Assembly: GCF_022810765.1 (NCBI RefSeq)
Contig: NZ_CP094494.1
Location: 930,001 to 994,000, forward strand
DNA length: 64,000 nt
DNA from: Winogradskyella sp. MH6
GTDB taxonomy: Bacteria > Bacteroidota > Bacteroidia > Flavobacteriales > Flavobacteriaceae
Direction of reading: 5' to 3'
Part shown: positions 24,787 through 34,856 of the stretch, piece by piece
Position numbering within the stretch: position 1 is the stretch's first letter
Layout: each line of letters begins with the position of its first letter
Notes under the pieces: generated by a model
The model's input: only the letters and a program-made list of their open reading frames with translations
What the model was told of the DNA's origin: nothing
The model's database searches: none
Program-made: the position numbers and the translations under genes

Positions 24787-27324
24787 TTAAAAGTTAACTC
24801 TAAGACCTACACTATAAGTTCTTCCAGGACCATAATAAACTTGTGCTGTTGAAGCAGTACCATCTATATCGTTAGCATCTGAAACATATTCTGTGTTAAA
24901 CACGTTGTTTATTTTACCTGTTAAAGTAGCTTCAAATGATCCCATTTCGAATGTATGTCTCATACCTAAATCAAATAAGCCAAAATCAGGAAGTTTCCAA
25001 ACATCATTTGTATTACTACTACTTCTATTAGTAACATCATAAGAAGCATAGTTATCACCTGCAAAATTATAATCTAAATAAATATTAGATTTTGGAGCTA
25101 ATTGGTAATCTGCTCCTAATGCAAATGTAGTTTGTGCTGCATCACCCACTTTAATTCCGTCAGCATAAACTTCTATAGGATCACCTACTTGTTCACCTGC
25201 CTGGTCTCTAACAATTGCAGAAACATTACTTTTCCACTTCCAATCTCCTAAAGAAGCCATACCTGTAATTGTTAAATCATCAGTTGCTTTATATCTGAAA
25301 TCCAATTCAATACCTTGGTGTAATGCGTCTATACCTAAAACATTGTAAAAGAAGATATCATCACCTGTTCCTATTGATCCAGAATAAGATTTATCTAACC
25401 AATTTGTGTAGTAAATATTAACATTAGCACTTAATTTCTCACTACGGAAACCATATCCTAACTCAGCACTAAATACCTTCTCATTAACTGCATCTTCGTT
25501 AGCATCAATACCATCTTCATCTAAAAATACAGAATCTAAAAATGGAGGTCTTGAGAAGTAACCTACATTAACAAATATATTGTTTTTAGAATCTAAATTG
25601 TAGTTACCACCACCTTTGAAACCGTATCCTACAAAATTAACAGCATCTGATGATCTACTACCAGTTATAGTATTGTTCATATATTCTTTTTGTTTGTAAC
25701 TACTGTTAGAAACATCAGCTGCTACAAAAATATTGAAGGCATCAGTAACTTGATATTCCGCTTGACCAAAAAGTCCATATCTTACTACGACACCATCATA
25801 GTCTTTATTATACTTATCCCCAACTTTTAATGGTTTTCCGAAAGCAAAAGTGTCTGTTTCATTATCTAAAAAGAATTGACCTCCTAATAAATCATCAACT
25901 TGGTACCAGTGAGATCCAACATAGTAACGACCATCAAAACCACCAGAAATAGTCAAGTTATCATTAACTCTATTCTTATATGTAGATAAAACTCCATACC
26001 ATTCGTGAGAGTTTCTAGAAGAAGATATGATATCTGTTGAACCATTTACACCATTAGCTCTGTTCTCTTCAACAATTCTATCGAAATCAATAGGTTGTAA
26101 ACCTGATGATCCTATTCTGTATTCATCCGAACCAATCTTAGTACCTTCATCTCTTCTACCTCCACCTGAACCGAAAGAAGCATACAATGCAGTAGATAAA
26201 GCCGATTTATCATTTATATTCCATAAGTGATTTATAGACATTTGAGGCTTGTGGTAAAAGTTGAATGATTGATGGTAAACCTCTCCGTTTTTATATCCCC
26301 AATCTTTGTTTGCTCTTCTTGGACCTGAGTCAGTACTTTGAAGCTCTGCTATTGTAGAACGGTTATAACGCTGACCATGCTCTTGTTGAGCACCAAAGGC
26401 TGTAAAAGATAATCTGTGAGCATCATTTATTTGCTGAGATAAGCTAACAAAATAGTTATATCCTGAAAATTCAGTTCCGTCTACATAACCATCACCTCCG
26501 ATTTTTGAGGCACTAACTGTAGCAGCAAATCCTTTGTCTGAAAGACCTGTTGAATAAGTCATTCCATATTTTAAATAACCATTGTTAGCTACGCTAGATA
26601 TAATACTCCCACCTTTTACAGCATCGGTAGTTTTTGTGATAATATTTATAGTACCACCTACTGAAGACACTGCCACTTTAGAAGCTCCTAATCCTCTTTG
26701 AACCTGCATAGTTGACGTTACATCTCCTAAACCAGCCCAGTTACTCCAATATACTCTACCATTTTCCATATCATTTACAGGAACACCATTAATCATTACA
26801 GCAACGTTTTCAGAATCAAAACCTCTTAAGTTGATTCTACCGTCACCATAACCACCACCTGCTCTGGTAGCATAAACACCTGGTGTAGCTTTTAAAATTT
26901 CTGGAAATTCTTGAGTACTTAACTTTAAAGCAATCTCACTAGCCTTAATTGTAGAAACCGCTACAGGAGTCTTTCTATCAACTGCAACAGAAGCTACAAG
27001 CAATATTTCATCTAGACCAACTTCACTAGATACTAAAGTAATAGTACCTAAATCGGCATCACCATTAAAAGCAATAGTTTGAGAAATATATCCCACATAA
27101 GAGATTACAAGCTCACCTGAACTAGAATCTGGAGTAATGGTAAAATTACCATCAAAATCTGTAGTTGCACCATTAGTTGTACCCTTTACTAACACGTTAG
27201 CACCAGGTAATGGTGAACTTGACTCGCCTTCTATTACCTTACCTGTAATAGTTGCTTGAGCAAACGCCACTGTAGTGAATAGCATCATTACAGCCGCAAA
27301 TAAAAATTGGTTAAATTTTTTCAT
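24787..27324 (-). CDS. TonB-dependent outer-membrane receptor
   Basis: The 845-residue protein has a signal peptide (LFAAVMMLFTTVAFAQ) and a carboxypeptidase-regulatory-like domain at about 24-95 (ITGKVIEGESSSPLPGANV). A plug follows at about 115-230 (PEILKATPGVYATRAGGGYG, INLRGFDSENVAVMINGVPV, GTINIITKT), then a 22-strand-type barrel ending in SVGLRVNF. These receptors import large or scarce ligands using the proton gradient through TonB. The downstream gene is a lipoprotein partner. The barrel is too variable to name the ligand. A TAnnTTTG promoter lies 36 bp upstream of the ATG. Confidence 0.94.
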   Translation of the reverse strand: MKKFNQFLFAAVMMLFTTVAFAQATITGKVIEGESSSPLPGANVLVKGTTNGATTDFDGNFTITPDSSSGELVISYVGYISQTIAFNGDADLGTITLVSSEVGLDEILLVASVAVDRKTPVAVSTIKASEIALKLSTQEFPEILKATPGVYATRAGGGYGDGRINLRGFDSENVAVMINGVPVNDMENGRVYWSNWAGLGDVTSTMQVQRGLGASKVAVSSVGGTINIITKTTDAVKGGSIISSVANNGYLKYGMTYSTGLSDKGFAATVSASKIGGDGYVDGTEFSGYNYFVSLSQQINDAHRLSFTAFGAQQEHGQRYNRSTIAELQSTDSGPRRANKDWGYKNGEVYHQSFNFYHKPQMSINHLWNINDKSALSTALYASFGSGGGRRDEGTKIGSDEYRIGSSGLQPIDFDRIVEENRANGVNGSTDIISSSRNSHEWYGVLSTYKNRVNDNLTISGGFDGRYYVGSHWYQVDDLLGGQFFLDNETDTFAFGKPLKVGDKYNKDYDGVVVRYGLFGQAEYQVTDAFNIFVAADVSNSSYKQKEYMNNTITGSRSSDAVNFVGYGFKGGGNYNLDSKNNIFVNVGYFSRPPFLDSVFLDEDGIDANEDAVNEKVFSAELGYGFRSEKLSANVNIYYTNWLDKSYSGSIGTGDDIFFYNVLGIDALHQGIELDFRYKATDDLTITGMASLGDWKWKSNVSAIVRDQAGEQVGDPIEVYADGIKVGDAAQTTFALGADYQLAPKSNIYLDYNFAGDNYASYDVTNRSSSNTNDVWKLPDFGLFDLGMRHTFEMGSFEATLTGKINNVFNTEYVSDANDIDGTASTAQVYYGPGRTYSVGLRVNF

Positions 27325-27359
27325 ATAAAATTTAAGTTAATTGGTTTTTTTTATCAGCG

Positions 27360-27367
27360 CAAAATTA
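27360..27367 (-). promoter_or_regulatory. -7 promoter box for the TonB receptor operon
   Basis: The minus-strand TAATTTTG is a perfect TAnnTTTG; the leader would be about 32 nt. The -33 element is weak. Confidence 0.55.
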
Positions 27368-27486
27368 CGCATTACTCTAACTGTAACATTAACTAAACGT
27401 TAACAATTAGTCGACGTGAAGTTAATTATTGATTCGTCAATACTATGCGTGCACAATTAAAATTTATCAAAACTTTTTAACAAATT

Positions 27487-29133
27487 TTAACGATTTTTCT
27501 TGTAAAAGTTAACTAAATTAAGAGTTGAAGCATCGTGATGTGCAGAATCCACGTCATCAACAAGCTCTTTTAGGATAGTTTTTGCCAATTGCTTACCAAG
27601 CTCTACTCCAAACTGGTCGTAGCTATAAATATTCCAAATAATGCCCTGTACAAAGATTTTATGCTCGTACATTGCTATAAGTTTACCTAAACTTTCTGGT
27701 GTTAATTTTTGAATTAATATTGAAGTTGTTGGTTTATTTCCTTCAAAAATTTTAAACGGAAGTAGTTTTTGTTTTTCTTCTTCAGACAGTTTTGATCCCT
27801 CAAACTCAGCTAATACTTCTTCCTCTGTTTTTCCGTTCATTAAAGCTTCGGTCTGGGCGAAGTAATTAGACATCAACTTATCATGATGGTCTTTATTTCC
27901 ATATAACGATTTTATAAAACCAATAAAATCTGCAGGTATTAATTTGGTTCCCTGATGTATTAACTGAAAAAAAGCATGTTGAGAATTTGTTCCTGGTTCT
28001 CCCCAAATTATAGTACCAGTTTGATAATTTACAACATCTCCTGCTCTATCCACATACTTTCCGTTACTTTCCATAATGCCTTGTTGCAGATAGGTTGCAA
28101 ACTGATTGAGGTATTGTGTGTAAGGAATAATAGCTTCGCTTTCGGCATTAAAAAAGTTATTGTACCATACTGTTAGCAAAGCAGATATTACAGGAATGTT
28201 ATTATTAAAATCTGTTGTTCTAAAATGCTCATCCATTTTATGAGCACCAAGCAATAAATTTTCAAAATTGTCATAGCCTATTGATAAACTAATAGATAAA
28301 CCTACCGCACTCCAAAGTGAAAAACGTCCACCAACCCAATCTTTCATTGGGAAAATATTATCTTCATCTATCCCAAAAGCTTTTACACTTTCAATATTTG
28401 TGGATACCGCAACAAAATGGCTCGCAACAGCCTCTTCTGGTTGCGATTCTAAAAACCATGCTCTGATTGAGTTGGCATTCGATAAGGTTTCTTGTGTTGT
28501 AAATGTTTTAGAAACAATAACAAAAAGAGTGGTCTCCGGGTTTAAGTTCTTTATAATTTCTTTATAATGATCTCCGTCTACGTTACTTACAAAGTGAGTA
28601 TCTAAGTGATTCTTGTAATATTGAAGTGAATCTACAACCATTGCAGGTCCAAGATCTGAACCTCCAATGCCAATATTTACAATATCTGTTATTGTTTTTC
28701 CTGAATGCCCTTTATGTTTTCCGCTTACAACAGCTTGTGTAAAGTCTTTTATTTTTTGTTTTACTTCAAAAACTTCTGGGATTACATTTACACCATCTAC
28801 ATACACTTTAGAATTCTCTTGAGCTCTCAGTGCGGTGTGCAATACCGCTCTACCTTCTGTAGCATTTATAATATCTCCTTCAAAATATTTTGCAATAGCG
28901 TCCTTTAGGTCTACTTCATTGGCTAATTCAATTAGAGTATCTAGGGTTTCTTGGGTAATTCTATTTTTTGAAAAATCTACATAAAAATCATCCCACTTTA
29001 CAGTTAACTCTTCTGCTCTTTTTGGATTGGACTTAAAAAGCTCCTTTAGCTGCGCCGACTTAATCGTTTCAAAATGGGTCTGTAATTTTTTCCAAGAGTT
29101 TGTTGTAGTTGGGTTTGTAGATTTAAGTGCCAT
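27487..29133 (-). CDS. pgi: Glucose-6-phosphate isomerase
   Basis: The 548-residue enzyme interconverts glucose 6-phosphate and fructose 6-phosphate. It shows [28 protein letters not shown] and [18 protein letters not shown], the substrate-binding and catalytic stretches of the family, and has normal full length. Its ATG overlaps the stop of the M23 peptidase gene by one base (TAATG), making it the last gene of the DUF3108-kynA-M23-pgi operon. Confidence 0.98.
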   Translation of the reverse strand: MALKSTNPTTTNSWKKLQTHFETIKSAQLKELFKSNPKRAEELTVKWDDFYVDFSKNRITQETLDTLIELANEVDLKDAIAKYFEGDIINATEGRAVLHTALRAQENSKVYVDGVNVIPEVFEVKQKIKDFTQAVVSGKHKGHSGKTITDIVNIGIGGSDLGPAMVVDSLQYYKNHLDTHFVSNVDGDHYKEIIKNLNPETTLFVIVSKTFTTQETLSNANSIRAWFLESQPEEAVASHFVAVSTNIESVKAFGIDEDNIFPMKDWVGGRFSLWSAVGLSISLSIGYDNFENLLLGAHKMDEHFRTTDFNNNIPVISALLTVWYNNFFNAESEAIIPYTQYLNQFATYLQQGIMESNGKYVDRAGDVVNYQTGTIIWGEPGTNSQHAFFQLIHQGTKLIPADFIGFIKSLYGNKDHHDKLMSNYFAQTEALMNGKTEEEVLAEFEGSKLSEEEKQKLLPFKIFEGNKPTTSILIQKLTPESLGKLIAMYEHKIFVQGIIWNIYSYDQFGVELGKQLAKTILKELVDDVDSAHHDASTLNLVNFYKKNR

Positions 29134-30449
29134 TATTGTATATCTGTTGTGTTATCCTCTGTTATTGTATTTTCGGCATCTTCAGCCTCTGTTTCTAAAA
29201 AGAAAATGTTATCAAGTCTTTGCCTAATAGGTTTTATATATTCTAAATACTTAGTCTTTAAAGTATCTGAAATTGGTTCTGCTTCTGGCAATTTTTGTCT
29301 AAAAGGGTCGACTTGCTTTCCATTTTTCCAGAAACGGTAGCATACGTGCGGACCACCTGTATTTCCTGTCATTCCTACCCAACCAATCACATCTCCTTGT
29401 TTTACATATTGTCCTTTTTTTACGTTTTGGGCTTTCATATGCAGGTATTGCGTGGAGTAAGTAGCATTATGCCTAATTTTCACATATTTACCATTACCGC
29501 CTCGTCTTGTGGACTCTATTACTGTTCCATTGGCTGTTGCCATAATTGGAGTACCAATAGGTGCTGCAAAATCTGTTCCTTTATGAGGTCTAACTTTATT
29601 GCCGTAATATGCAATTCGTCTCTTTAGATTGTAACGAGACGATAACCTACCGAACTTTACAGGCATTTTTAAAAAAGCTCGTCTTAAATTTTTAGCCTCT
29701 TCGTTAAAGTAGTCTTTGATACCTTTTATTGAGTCTGTTTGAAACTGAAAGGCATATAAAGAATCTCCATTATGCTCAAAATATGCAGCTTTAACATTGT
29801 GGACACCTGCATAAATGGTATCGTTTATATATTTATCTGTATAAATTACTTTAAACCTATCTCCTGGCTGAAGACGTCTAAAATCTATAGTCCAAGCATA
29901 GATTTCATCTGCCATTTTATATGCCAAAACCTGACTTAAACCTTTATTTTCTAATGTTTCTGAAATATTGTTCTCTATAACTCCTGTAGCAGTCTTTTCT
30001 ACATATTTAATAGGCTTTGTACGTGTATAGGCTTGAATAGAATCTTTAAAATCTATGACCACATAATCTTCTAGGTTTTGCTGATAAATAAACGTTGTAG
30101 GCTTCTTAACACTGTCATTAACCTTTTCTTTATCAAATAACAATGTGTATGGTTTGCCAACCTGAAGTTTTGTAGCAATATCAAAGGTATCCTTTGCTTT
30201 TTCAGCTATCTGAAAAATCTCTGGGTACCCAATATTATTTCGCTCTAAGATAATACCAAAGGTATCTCCCTTTCTTACGGTATCTCTTTTGAATTCAAAC
30301 TTTTTTAAATCAAATCCGAACTCTAAAATTTTTTCTTCTTGTTTCTTTTCAGCTACTTCTTTTTTATAATCTTCTGCTGAATGATCTTCTTTACATGCAA
30401 CAAAACATACCGCAAAAACGGCAAATACTATCAATCCCCTTAAATGCAT
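29133..30449 (-). CDS. M23 family peptidase-like lipoprotein with altered zinc motif
   Basis: The 438-residue protein has a probable lipoprotein signal (CFVACKED). A low-complexity charged segment and a LysM-like or opacity-associated region ([18 protein letters not shown]) follow, then an M23 domain at about residues 265-390. The first zinc motif is standard (H289 and D293 in HKGTDF). The second motif, normally HxH, reads H368-V-C370, so the usual zinc ligand histidine is a cysteine. M23 enzymes cut peptidoglycan cross-bridges. Cysteine can also bind zinc, so activity is possible. It is coupled to pgi and 10 bp from the tryptophan dioxygenase gene. Confidence 0.88.
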   Translation of the reverse strand: MHLRGLIVFAVFAVCFVACKEDHSAEDYKKEVAEKKQEEKILEFGFDLKKFEFKRDTVRKGDTFGIILERNNIGYPEIFQIAEKAKDTFDIATKLQVGKPYTLLFDKEKVNDSVKKPTTFIYQQNLEDYVVIDFKDSIQAYTRTKPIKYVEKTATGVIENNISETLENKGLSQVLAYKMADEIYAWTIDFRRLQPGDRFKVIYTDKYINDTIYAGVHNVKAAYFEHNGDSLYAFQFQTDSIKGIKDYFNEEAKNLRRAFLKMPVKFGRLSSRYNLKRRIAYYGNKVRPHKGTDFAAPIGTPIMATANGTVIESTRRGGNGKYVKIRHNATYSTQYLHMKAQNVKKGQYVKQGDVIGWVGMTGNTGGPHVCYRFWKNGKQVDPFRQKLPEAEPISDTLKTKYLEYIKPIRQRLDNIFFLETEAEDAENTITEDNTTDIQ

Positions 30450-30459
30450 TAATCACTAA

Positions 30460-31392
30460 TTATATATTATTTCCCCAATTTTCTAATTCTTCTTCTGACC
30501 ACAAATTCGGAAAGAAAATACGCCTTTGATATCTTGGATGCATATACTTTTTCCAGTCACTTCCTCCGGTTGCCTCTCCATCTCCTAAACCACTCTCAAT
30601 GTAATGTCTTGCAGCATTATAATGTGCCATCACCCAAGTTACATTTACCGTATAATCGTAATGACGCATTGCTTTTACTAAGTCTTCGTCTTTTTGATCT
30701 TCTATTGGCAATTCTTTAAAACGTGTCCAAAGATTTTTGGTGTTATATTTTTCCATGAATCTTAAAAATTCATCTTTATAACGTTTTTCAAAATTAACTA
30801 AAAGTGTAGATTTTTTACCTGTGCTATGGTCTTTTCCTGCGGCTTGCCAATACAAATGCTCAAAGGCATGAGTGTATGGAGTATTTCTATCAATATTTGC
30901 TCTGAATCTATAATCAATTAAATTAATTAATTCGGTAGAAGCAAACTCAATAAGCCTGTATTGTGCACTTTGGAAACCACTTGCTGGAGTTAATGTATAT
31001 CTAAACTTCATATACTGTTCTACCTCCATACCTTCTCTCATAATATTGAAAGAGGTAGTTAGCATATCGAAATAACGGCTAATTCGCATTATTTTATTTT
31101 CGAAGAAAACTACATTGAGATCTTCTTTTTCTGCTACTTGAGAAATTTCCCAAAGTATCATTTTAAATATAAGCTCATTAATTTGATGATAGGCTATAAA
31201 CACCATCTCATCTGGCAACGTAGTACGTTGAATTTGAAGATTTAACAACGCATCAGTTTGTATATAATCCCAATATGTAATCGGCTTGCTGTATAGCAAG
31301 CCGTATAAATGGTCATCTGTATCTTGGTCTATTTTAACATACTTCTCTTGAAGTTGTTCTAAAATCTCATCGAAATTTGGTTGGTCTGACAT
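30460..31392 (-). CDS. kynA: Tryptophan 2,3-dioxygenase
   Basis: The 310-residue protein is a heme enzyme that opens the indole ring of tryptophan to N-formylkynurenine. It shows YWDYIQTDALLNLQ near the N-terminus, FIAYHQINELIFKMILWEI, and TPASGFQSAQYRLIE, which are hallmarks of the family. It is 3 bp downstream of the DUF3108 gene and in one operon with it. Genes for tyrosine breakdown (hppD, hmgA) lie just upstream on the same strand, so aromatic amino-acid catabolism is clustered here. Confidence 0.95.
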   Translation of the reverse strand: MSDQPNFDEILEQLQEKYVKIDQDTDDHLYGLLYSKPITYWDYIQTDALLNLQIQRTTLPDEMVFIAYHQINELIFKMILWEISQVAEKEDLNVVFFENKIMRISRYFDMLTTSFNIMREGMEVEQYMKFRYTLTPASGFQSAQYRLIEFASTELINLIDYRFRANIDRNTPYTHAFEHLYWQAAGKDHSTGKKSTLLVNFEKRYKDEFLRFMEKYNTKNLWTRFKELPIEDQKDEDLVKAMRHYDYTVNVTWVMAHYNAARHYIESGLGDGEATGGSDWKKYMHPRYQRRIFFPNLWSEEELENWGNNI

Positions 31393-31395
31393 AAA

Positions 31396-32190
31396 TTAAT
31401 TATCAAATACTATCGGAAAGTAATGCTTTAATCCTTTAAATTGCACTAAATCGGCACGTAGCGAACCAACTGCTAAATCTGCCTTTATTTTTAGTGGAAT
31501 TTTATTTTTATCTGCGCTTACCCACAAAGTTAAACTTTCTTCTTCTTTAAAAACACGTCCTGCCATAACATATGGTCTAAATTTTAAAGACTTTACTTTT
31601 ACTTTAGAGTCGTTAACATCTACTTTTATGGTTTCTTTACCTAAATATTTAAGTTTAAAACCATAGTTCTCTTCATCAAAAAACATATTGGTTTTTATTT
31701 CATCACCAATTTTCAATTCGTCTATATTTATGCTATTTCTTAAATAGTAATACATAGAAACCATATCCTGTACATCTTCTTCTGTGGCTATGGTTTTAAC
31801 TTTTTTGTGCTTTTTGTTATTAACAACAGCTTTTTGCTCCTCATGATTAAACTCTATCTCAATATCTTTAGTATGCCCACCTTCATCAATCTTTCTTATA
31901 AACTTATATGGCGCACCAGTTTCTTTATCAAAATAGCTCTCGTAGCGGTCTCTAACTTTAAAAAACAAATTTACAGCTCCTGTTGTTTTACCTTTTCCAA
32001 CAACATGATAAACGGTTTTACCATTAAGCTTCTTTTCATCAACTTTTAAAGTAGCTTCACCAGCTTTGAACCAACCACTATAGCTCATTTTAAACTTGAA
32101 CCATTCACCAGACTGAAATGCAGGATCTTGTTCTGGGCTTGGAGCTTTAAGACTAACTAAAAAAACTAATATTGTAAGTATGTATTTCAT
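31396..32190 (-). CDS. DUF3108 domain-containing secreted protein
   Basis: The 264-residue protein has a short signal peptide (LTILVFLVSLKA). The rest matches the DUF3108 pattern: GEWFKFKMSYSGWFKAGEA, YRYESYF-like DRYESYFDKETGAPYKF, and a C-terminal region with LTLWVSADKNKIPLKIKA. The fold resembles periplasmic lipid-binding barrels, but the function is not known. It is the first gene of an operon with tryptophan dioxygenase, the M23 peptidase and pgi. An 8-bp inverted repeat (32215-32241) lies 25 bp upstream of its start and might be an operator. Confidence 0.88.
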   Translation of the reverse strand: MKYILTILVFLVSLKAPSPEQDPAFQSGEWFKFKMSYSGWFKAGEATLKVDEKKLNGKTVYHVVGKGKTTGAVNLFFKVRDRYESYFDKETGAPYKFIRKIDEGGHTKDIEIEFNHEEQKAVVNNKKHKKVKTIATEEDVQDMVSMYYYLRNSINIDELKIGDEIKTNMFFDEENYGFKLKYLGKETIKVDVNDSKVKVKSLKFRPYVMAGRVFKEEESLTLWVSADKNKIPLKIKADLAVGSLRADLVQFKGLKHYFPIVFDN

Positions 32191-32214
32191 AATTTCCGAT
32201 TTGTAAATTTAAAT

Positions 32215-32241
32215 AATGTAACTCAATTAACATGTTACATT
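32215..32241. promoter_or_regulatory. Palindrome upstream of the DUF3108 operon
   Basis: AATGTAAC and GTTACATT form a perfect 8-bp inverted repeat with an 11-bp spacer, located 25 bp before the ATG on the minus strand. An operator or a leader hairpin are both possible. Confidence 0.4.
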
Positions 32242-32321
32242 TATCTTAATTACAATTACTATTCCAAATCTATTAAAACCCTGAAATACAAGCAAAAACC
32301 TTAGGTTAATTTATTGTTTAT

Positions 32322-32376
32322 TCGATTTAGTGCTCACATTATCAATGTTTACCAACATTAGAGCAGAGCAAATCGA
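32322..32376. ncRNA. Nested three-stem palindromic element, possible small RNA
   Basis: Three nested arms pair: TCGATTT 32322-32328 with AAATCGA 32370-32376; TGCTC 32331-32335 with GAGCA 32361-32365; AATGT 32344-32348 with ACATT 32355-32359. It lies in a gap with no protein gene, and a terminator that is U-tailed only on the plus strand follows 35 bp later. I found no consensus promoter for it. Confidence 0.35.
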
Positions 32377-32411
32377 TGTACAAACATATTGAAGTGATGA
32401 TTTTTTATTAG

Positions 32412-32449
32412 CGCGTTTAGAAATAGGAATCTAAACGCGCTTTTTTTTA
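32412..32449 (+). terminator. Strong plus-strand terminator at the 3' end of hppD
   Basis: The 11-bp stem GCGCGTTTAGA / TCTAAACGCGC with an 8-nt loop has a T8 tract on the plus strand. Read on the minus strand, as hppD would be, the stem is followed by TAATAAAAAAT and lacks a U tract. Confidence 0.75.
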
Positions 32450-33607
32450 CAATGTCCCTCTTTTTGCTTGTTCTCTTTCTATAGACTCAAACAAAGCTTT
32501 AAAGTTACCTGCACCAAAACCTCTTGCTCCCATTCGTTGGATGATTTCGAAGAATAGCGTTGGTCTATCTTCAACTGGCTTAGTAAAAATTTGAAGCAAA
32601 TAACCTTCCTCATCAGCATCTATCATGATACCAAGTGATTTTAAGGTTTCAATATCCTCTCGTAATTCGTGACTAAACTCTTCTAATCGTCCTGGTACAG
32701 CTCTGTAATATTCTTCTGGCGGAATAGATAAAAACTCTACTCCTCGCTTACGCATTTCTGATACTGTTTTTATAATATCATCTGTTGCCACAGCTATATG
32801 CTGTACTCCTGGTCCTTCATAAAAATCTAAATATTCTTCAATTTGCGAACGCTTTTTACCTTCAGCCGGCTCGTTAATTGGGAATTTTATTCTTCCGTTG
32901 CCATTACTCATCACTTTACTCATTAATGCTGAGTATTCAGTATGAATTTGCTTATCATCAAACGATAAGAAATTGACGAAGCCCATAACATCTTCATACC
33001 ATTTTACCCAAGTATTCATTTCTCCCCAACCAACATTACCTACCATATGGTCAACATATTTAAGACCTACTGGCTCTGGGTTATAATCTGATTCCCATTT
33101 TTCGAACTTAGGCATAAAAACTCCGTTGTAGTTTTTGCGCTCTACAAACATGTGCACTGTTTCACCATAAGTGTAAATTCCGGCTCTTACAACCTCTCCA
33201 AACTCATCGGTTTCCACCGTAGGTTCCATGTAAGACTTCGCACCTCGCTTAGTGGTTTCTTCGTAAGACTTACGTGCGTCTTCTACCCAAAGTGCTACAA
33301 CTTTAACTCCATCTCCATGCTTCACGATATGATCGTTAATAGGATGCTTTGAATTCAAGGGAGTTGTTAATACTAATCTTATTTTATCTTGTTTTAAGAC
33401 ATAAGATACAGTGTCTTTACTTCCAGTTTCTAATCCTTTATAAGCAAAAGATTGAAAACCAAATGCTGTTTTATAAAAATGTGCTGCTTGTTTGGCATTA
33501 CCTACATAAAATTCCACATAATCTGTTCCTAAAAGCGGAAGAAAATCTTGAGCTCCTTCAAAAATTTTTTCTAGACCGTATTCAACGGATTTTATTTCTT
33601 TTGACAT
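32447..33607 (-). CDS. hppD: 4-Hydroxyphenylpyruvate dioxygenase
   Basis: The 386-residue protein has two vicinal-oxygen-chelate halves. The second shows the iron-site segments KYVDHMVGNV, GPGVQHIAVATDDI and ILFEIIQR-like PTLFFEIIQRMG. It converts 4-hydroxyphenylpyruvate to homogentisate in tyrosine breakdown. hmgA, which acts next in the pathway, is directly upstream, separated by 91 bp containing two REP-like hairpins. Confidence 0.97.
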   Translation of the reverse strand: MSKEIKSVEYGLEKIFEGAQDFLPLLGTDYVEFYVGNAKQAAHFYKTAFGFQSFAYKGLETGSKDTVSYVLKQDKIRLVLTTPLNSKHPINDHIVKHGDGVKVVALWVEDARKSYEETTKRGAKSYMEPTVETDEFGEVVRAGIYTYGETVHMFVERKNYNGVFMPKFEKWESDYNPEPVGLKYVDHMVGNVGWGEMNTWVKWYEDVMGFVNFLSFDDKQIHTEYSALMSKVMSNGNGRIKFPINEPAEGKKRSQIEEYLDFYEGPGVQHIAVATDDIIKTVSEMRKRGVEFLSIPPEEYYRAVPGRLEEFSHELREDIETLKSLGIMIDADEEGYLLQIFTKPVEDRPTLFFEIIQRMGARGFGAGNFKALFESIEREQAKRGTL

Positions 33608-33623
33608 CTTTTCTTTATTTATT

Positions 33624-33698
33624 ATTCCTGTGACAACAGGAATCTATTTTGTTATTTTTTTTCTATAATGTTGTTCCTGCCTTACCAGGAATAACATT
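33624..33698. repeat. Pair of REP-like hairpins between hmgA and hppD
   Basis: ATTCCTGT-GACA-ACAGGAAT (33624-33643) and a 13-bp stem AATGTTGTTCCTG / CAGGAATAACATT (33667-33698) share the core TTCCTG...CAGGAA. They appear to be oppositely oriented copies of one element. Similar TTCCTGCGAAGGCAGGAA elements are common between genes in flavobacteria, from memory. Confidence 0.6.
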
Positions 33699-34856
33699 TT
33701 ACTCCAGCCAAGATTTATAATAATCTTCGTCTGCTATTTTTAATGCGTCTTCTGTAACTTTTAATGGTTTAAAAGTATCTACCATTACCGCTAATTCATC
33801 TGTTTTTACTTTACCGATACTTCGTTCCATAGCACCTGGATGTGGACCATGAGGTATACCAGCAGGATGCAATGAAATATGGCCTGCTGCAATGTCGTTT
33901 CTACTCATAAAATCGCCATCAACGTAATACAGTACTTCATCACTATCTATATTACTATGGTTATATGGAGCTGGCACAGCCAATGGATGATAATCGTACA
34001 AACGTGGCACAAAGCTACACACCACAAAAGCATCAGTTTCAAACGTTTGGTGCACTGGTGGTGGTTGATGTACTCGACCTGTTATAGGCTCAAAATCGTG
34101 AATTGAAAATGCATACGGATAATTGTACCCATCGTAACCAACCACATCAAATGGATGCGACGCATATACCATTTCTATAATTTCGTCTTGCTTTTTTATT
34201 TTTATTAAAAAGTCACCAGACTCATTGTAAGTTTCTAATTCTTGTGGCTGGCGCAAATCGCGCTCACAAAATGGTGAGTGTTCTAATAACTGACCAAACC
34301 AATTTCGGTAACGTTTTGGAGTGTAAATTGGTCTGTAAGATTCTACAATGAATAAACGATTATCTTCGGTATCAAAATCCATTTTATAAATGATGCCTCT
34401 TGGTACTAATAAGTAATCTCCGTATTTAAAGTCTAGATTACCCAACATAGTACGCAACTTACCTGTGCCTTTGTGAACAAAGATAAGCTCGTCTGCATCT
34501 GTGTTTTTATAAAAATAATCTCTTGTAGATTCTTTTGGCGCAGCTAGTATAATGTTACAATCGCTATTAGTTAAAACTACTTTTCTACTATCTAAATAAT
34601 CGTTTTCTGGTTTTACTTTAAACCCATGAAAACGATACGATTGCATGTTATTTGCTTTAGCAACTTTTGGAGCTACACTATATTGGTTTCTTATTTCTTT
34701 TACTTGAGTTGGTCTTTGCTCATGGTAACTATTGGTTGACATACCATCAAAACCTATAGTACCGAATAACTGTTCGTAGTAAAAATCGCCATTTGGTTTT
34801 TTAAACTGTGTATGGCGCTTTGGTGGAATTTTTCCTAATTTATGGTAAAAAGGCAT
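33699..34856 (-). CDS. hmgA: Homogentisate 1,2-dioxygenase
   Basis: The 385-residue protein opens the ring of homogentisate to maleylacetoacetate. It has the N-terminal YHKLGKIPPKRHTQF segment, the cupin-like core (GDYLLVPRGIIYKMDF) and the iron-site region HPAGIPHGPHPGAME. It is shorter than the ~440-residue animal and proteobacterial enzymes but normal for Bacteroidetes. With hppD downstream it completes two successive steps of tyrosine catabolism. A perfect TTCGTTTA/TAAACGAA inverted repeat lies about 30 bp before the ATG. Confidence 0.95.
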   Translation of the reverse strand: MPFYHKLGKIPPKRHTQFKKPNGDFYYEQLFGTIGFDGMSTNSYHEQRPTQVKEIRNQYSVAPKVAKANNMQSYRFHGFKVKPENDYLDSRKVVLTNSDCNIILAAPKESTRDYFYKNTDADELIFVHKGTGKLRTMLGNLDFKYGDYLLVPRGIIYKMDFDTEDNRLFIVESYRPIYTPKRYRNWFGQLLEHSPFCERDLRQPQELETYNESGDFLIKIKKQDEIIEMVYASHPFDVVGYDGYNYPYAFSIHDFEPITGRVHQPPPVHQTFETDAFVVCSFVPRLYDYHPLAVPAPYNHSNIDSDEVLYYVDGDFMSRNDIAAGHISLHPAGIPHGPHPGAMERSIGKVKTDELAVMVDTFKPLKVTEDALKIADEDYYKSWLE

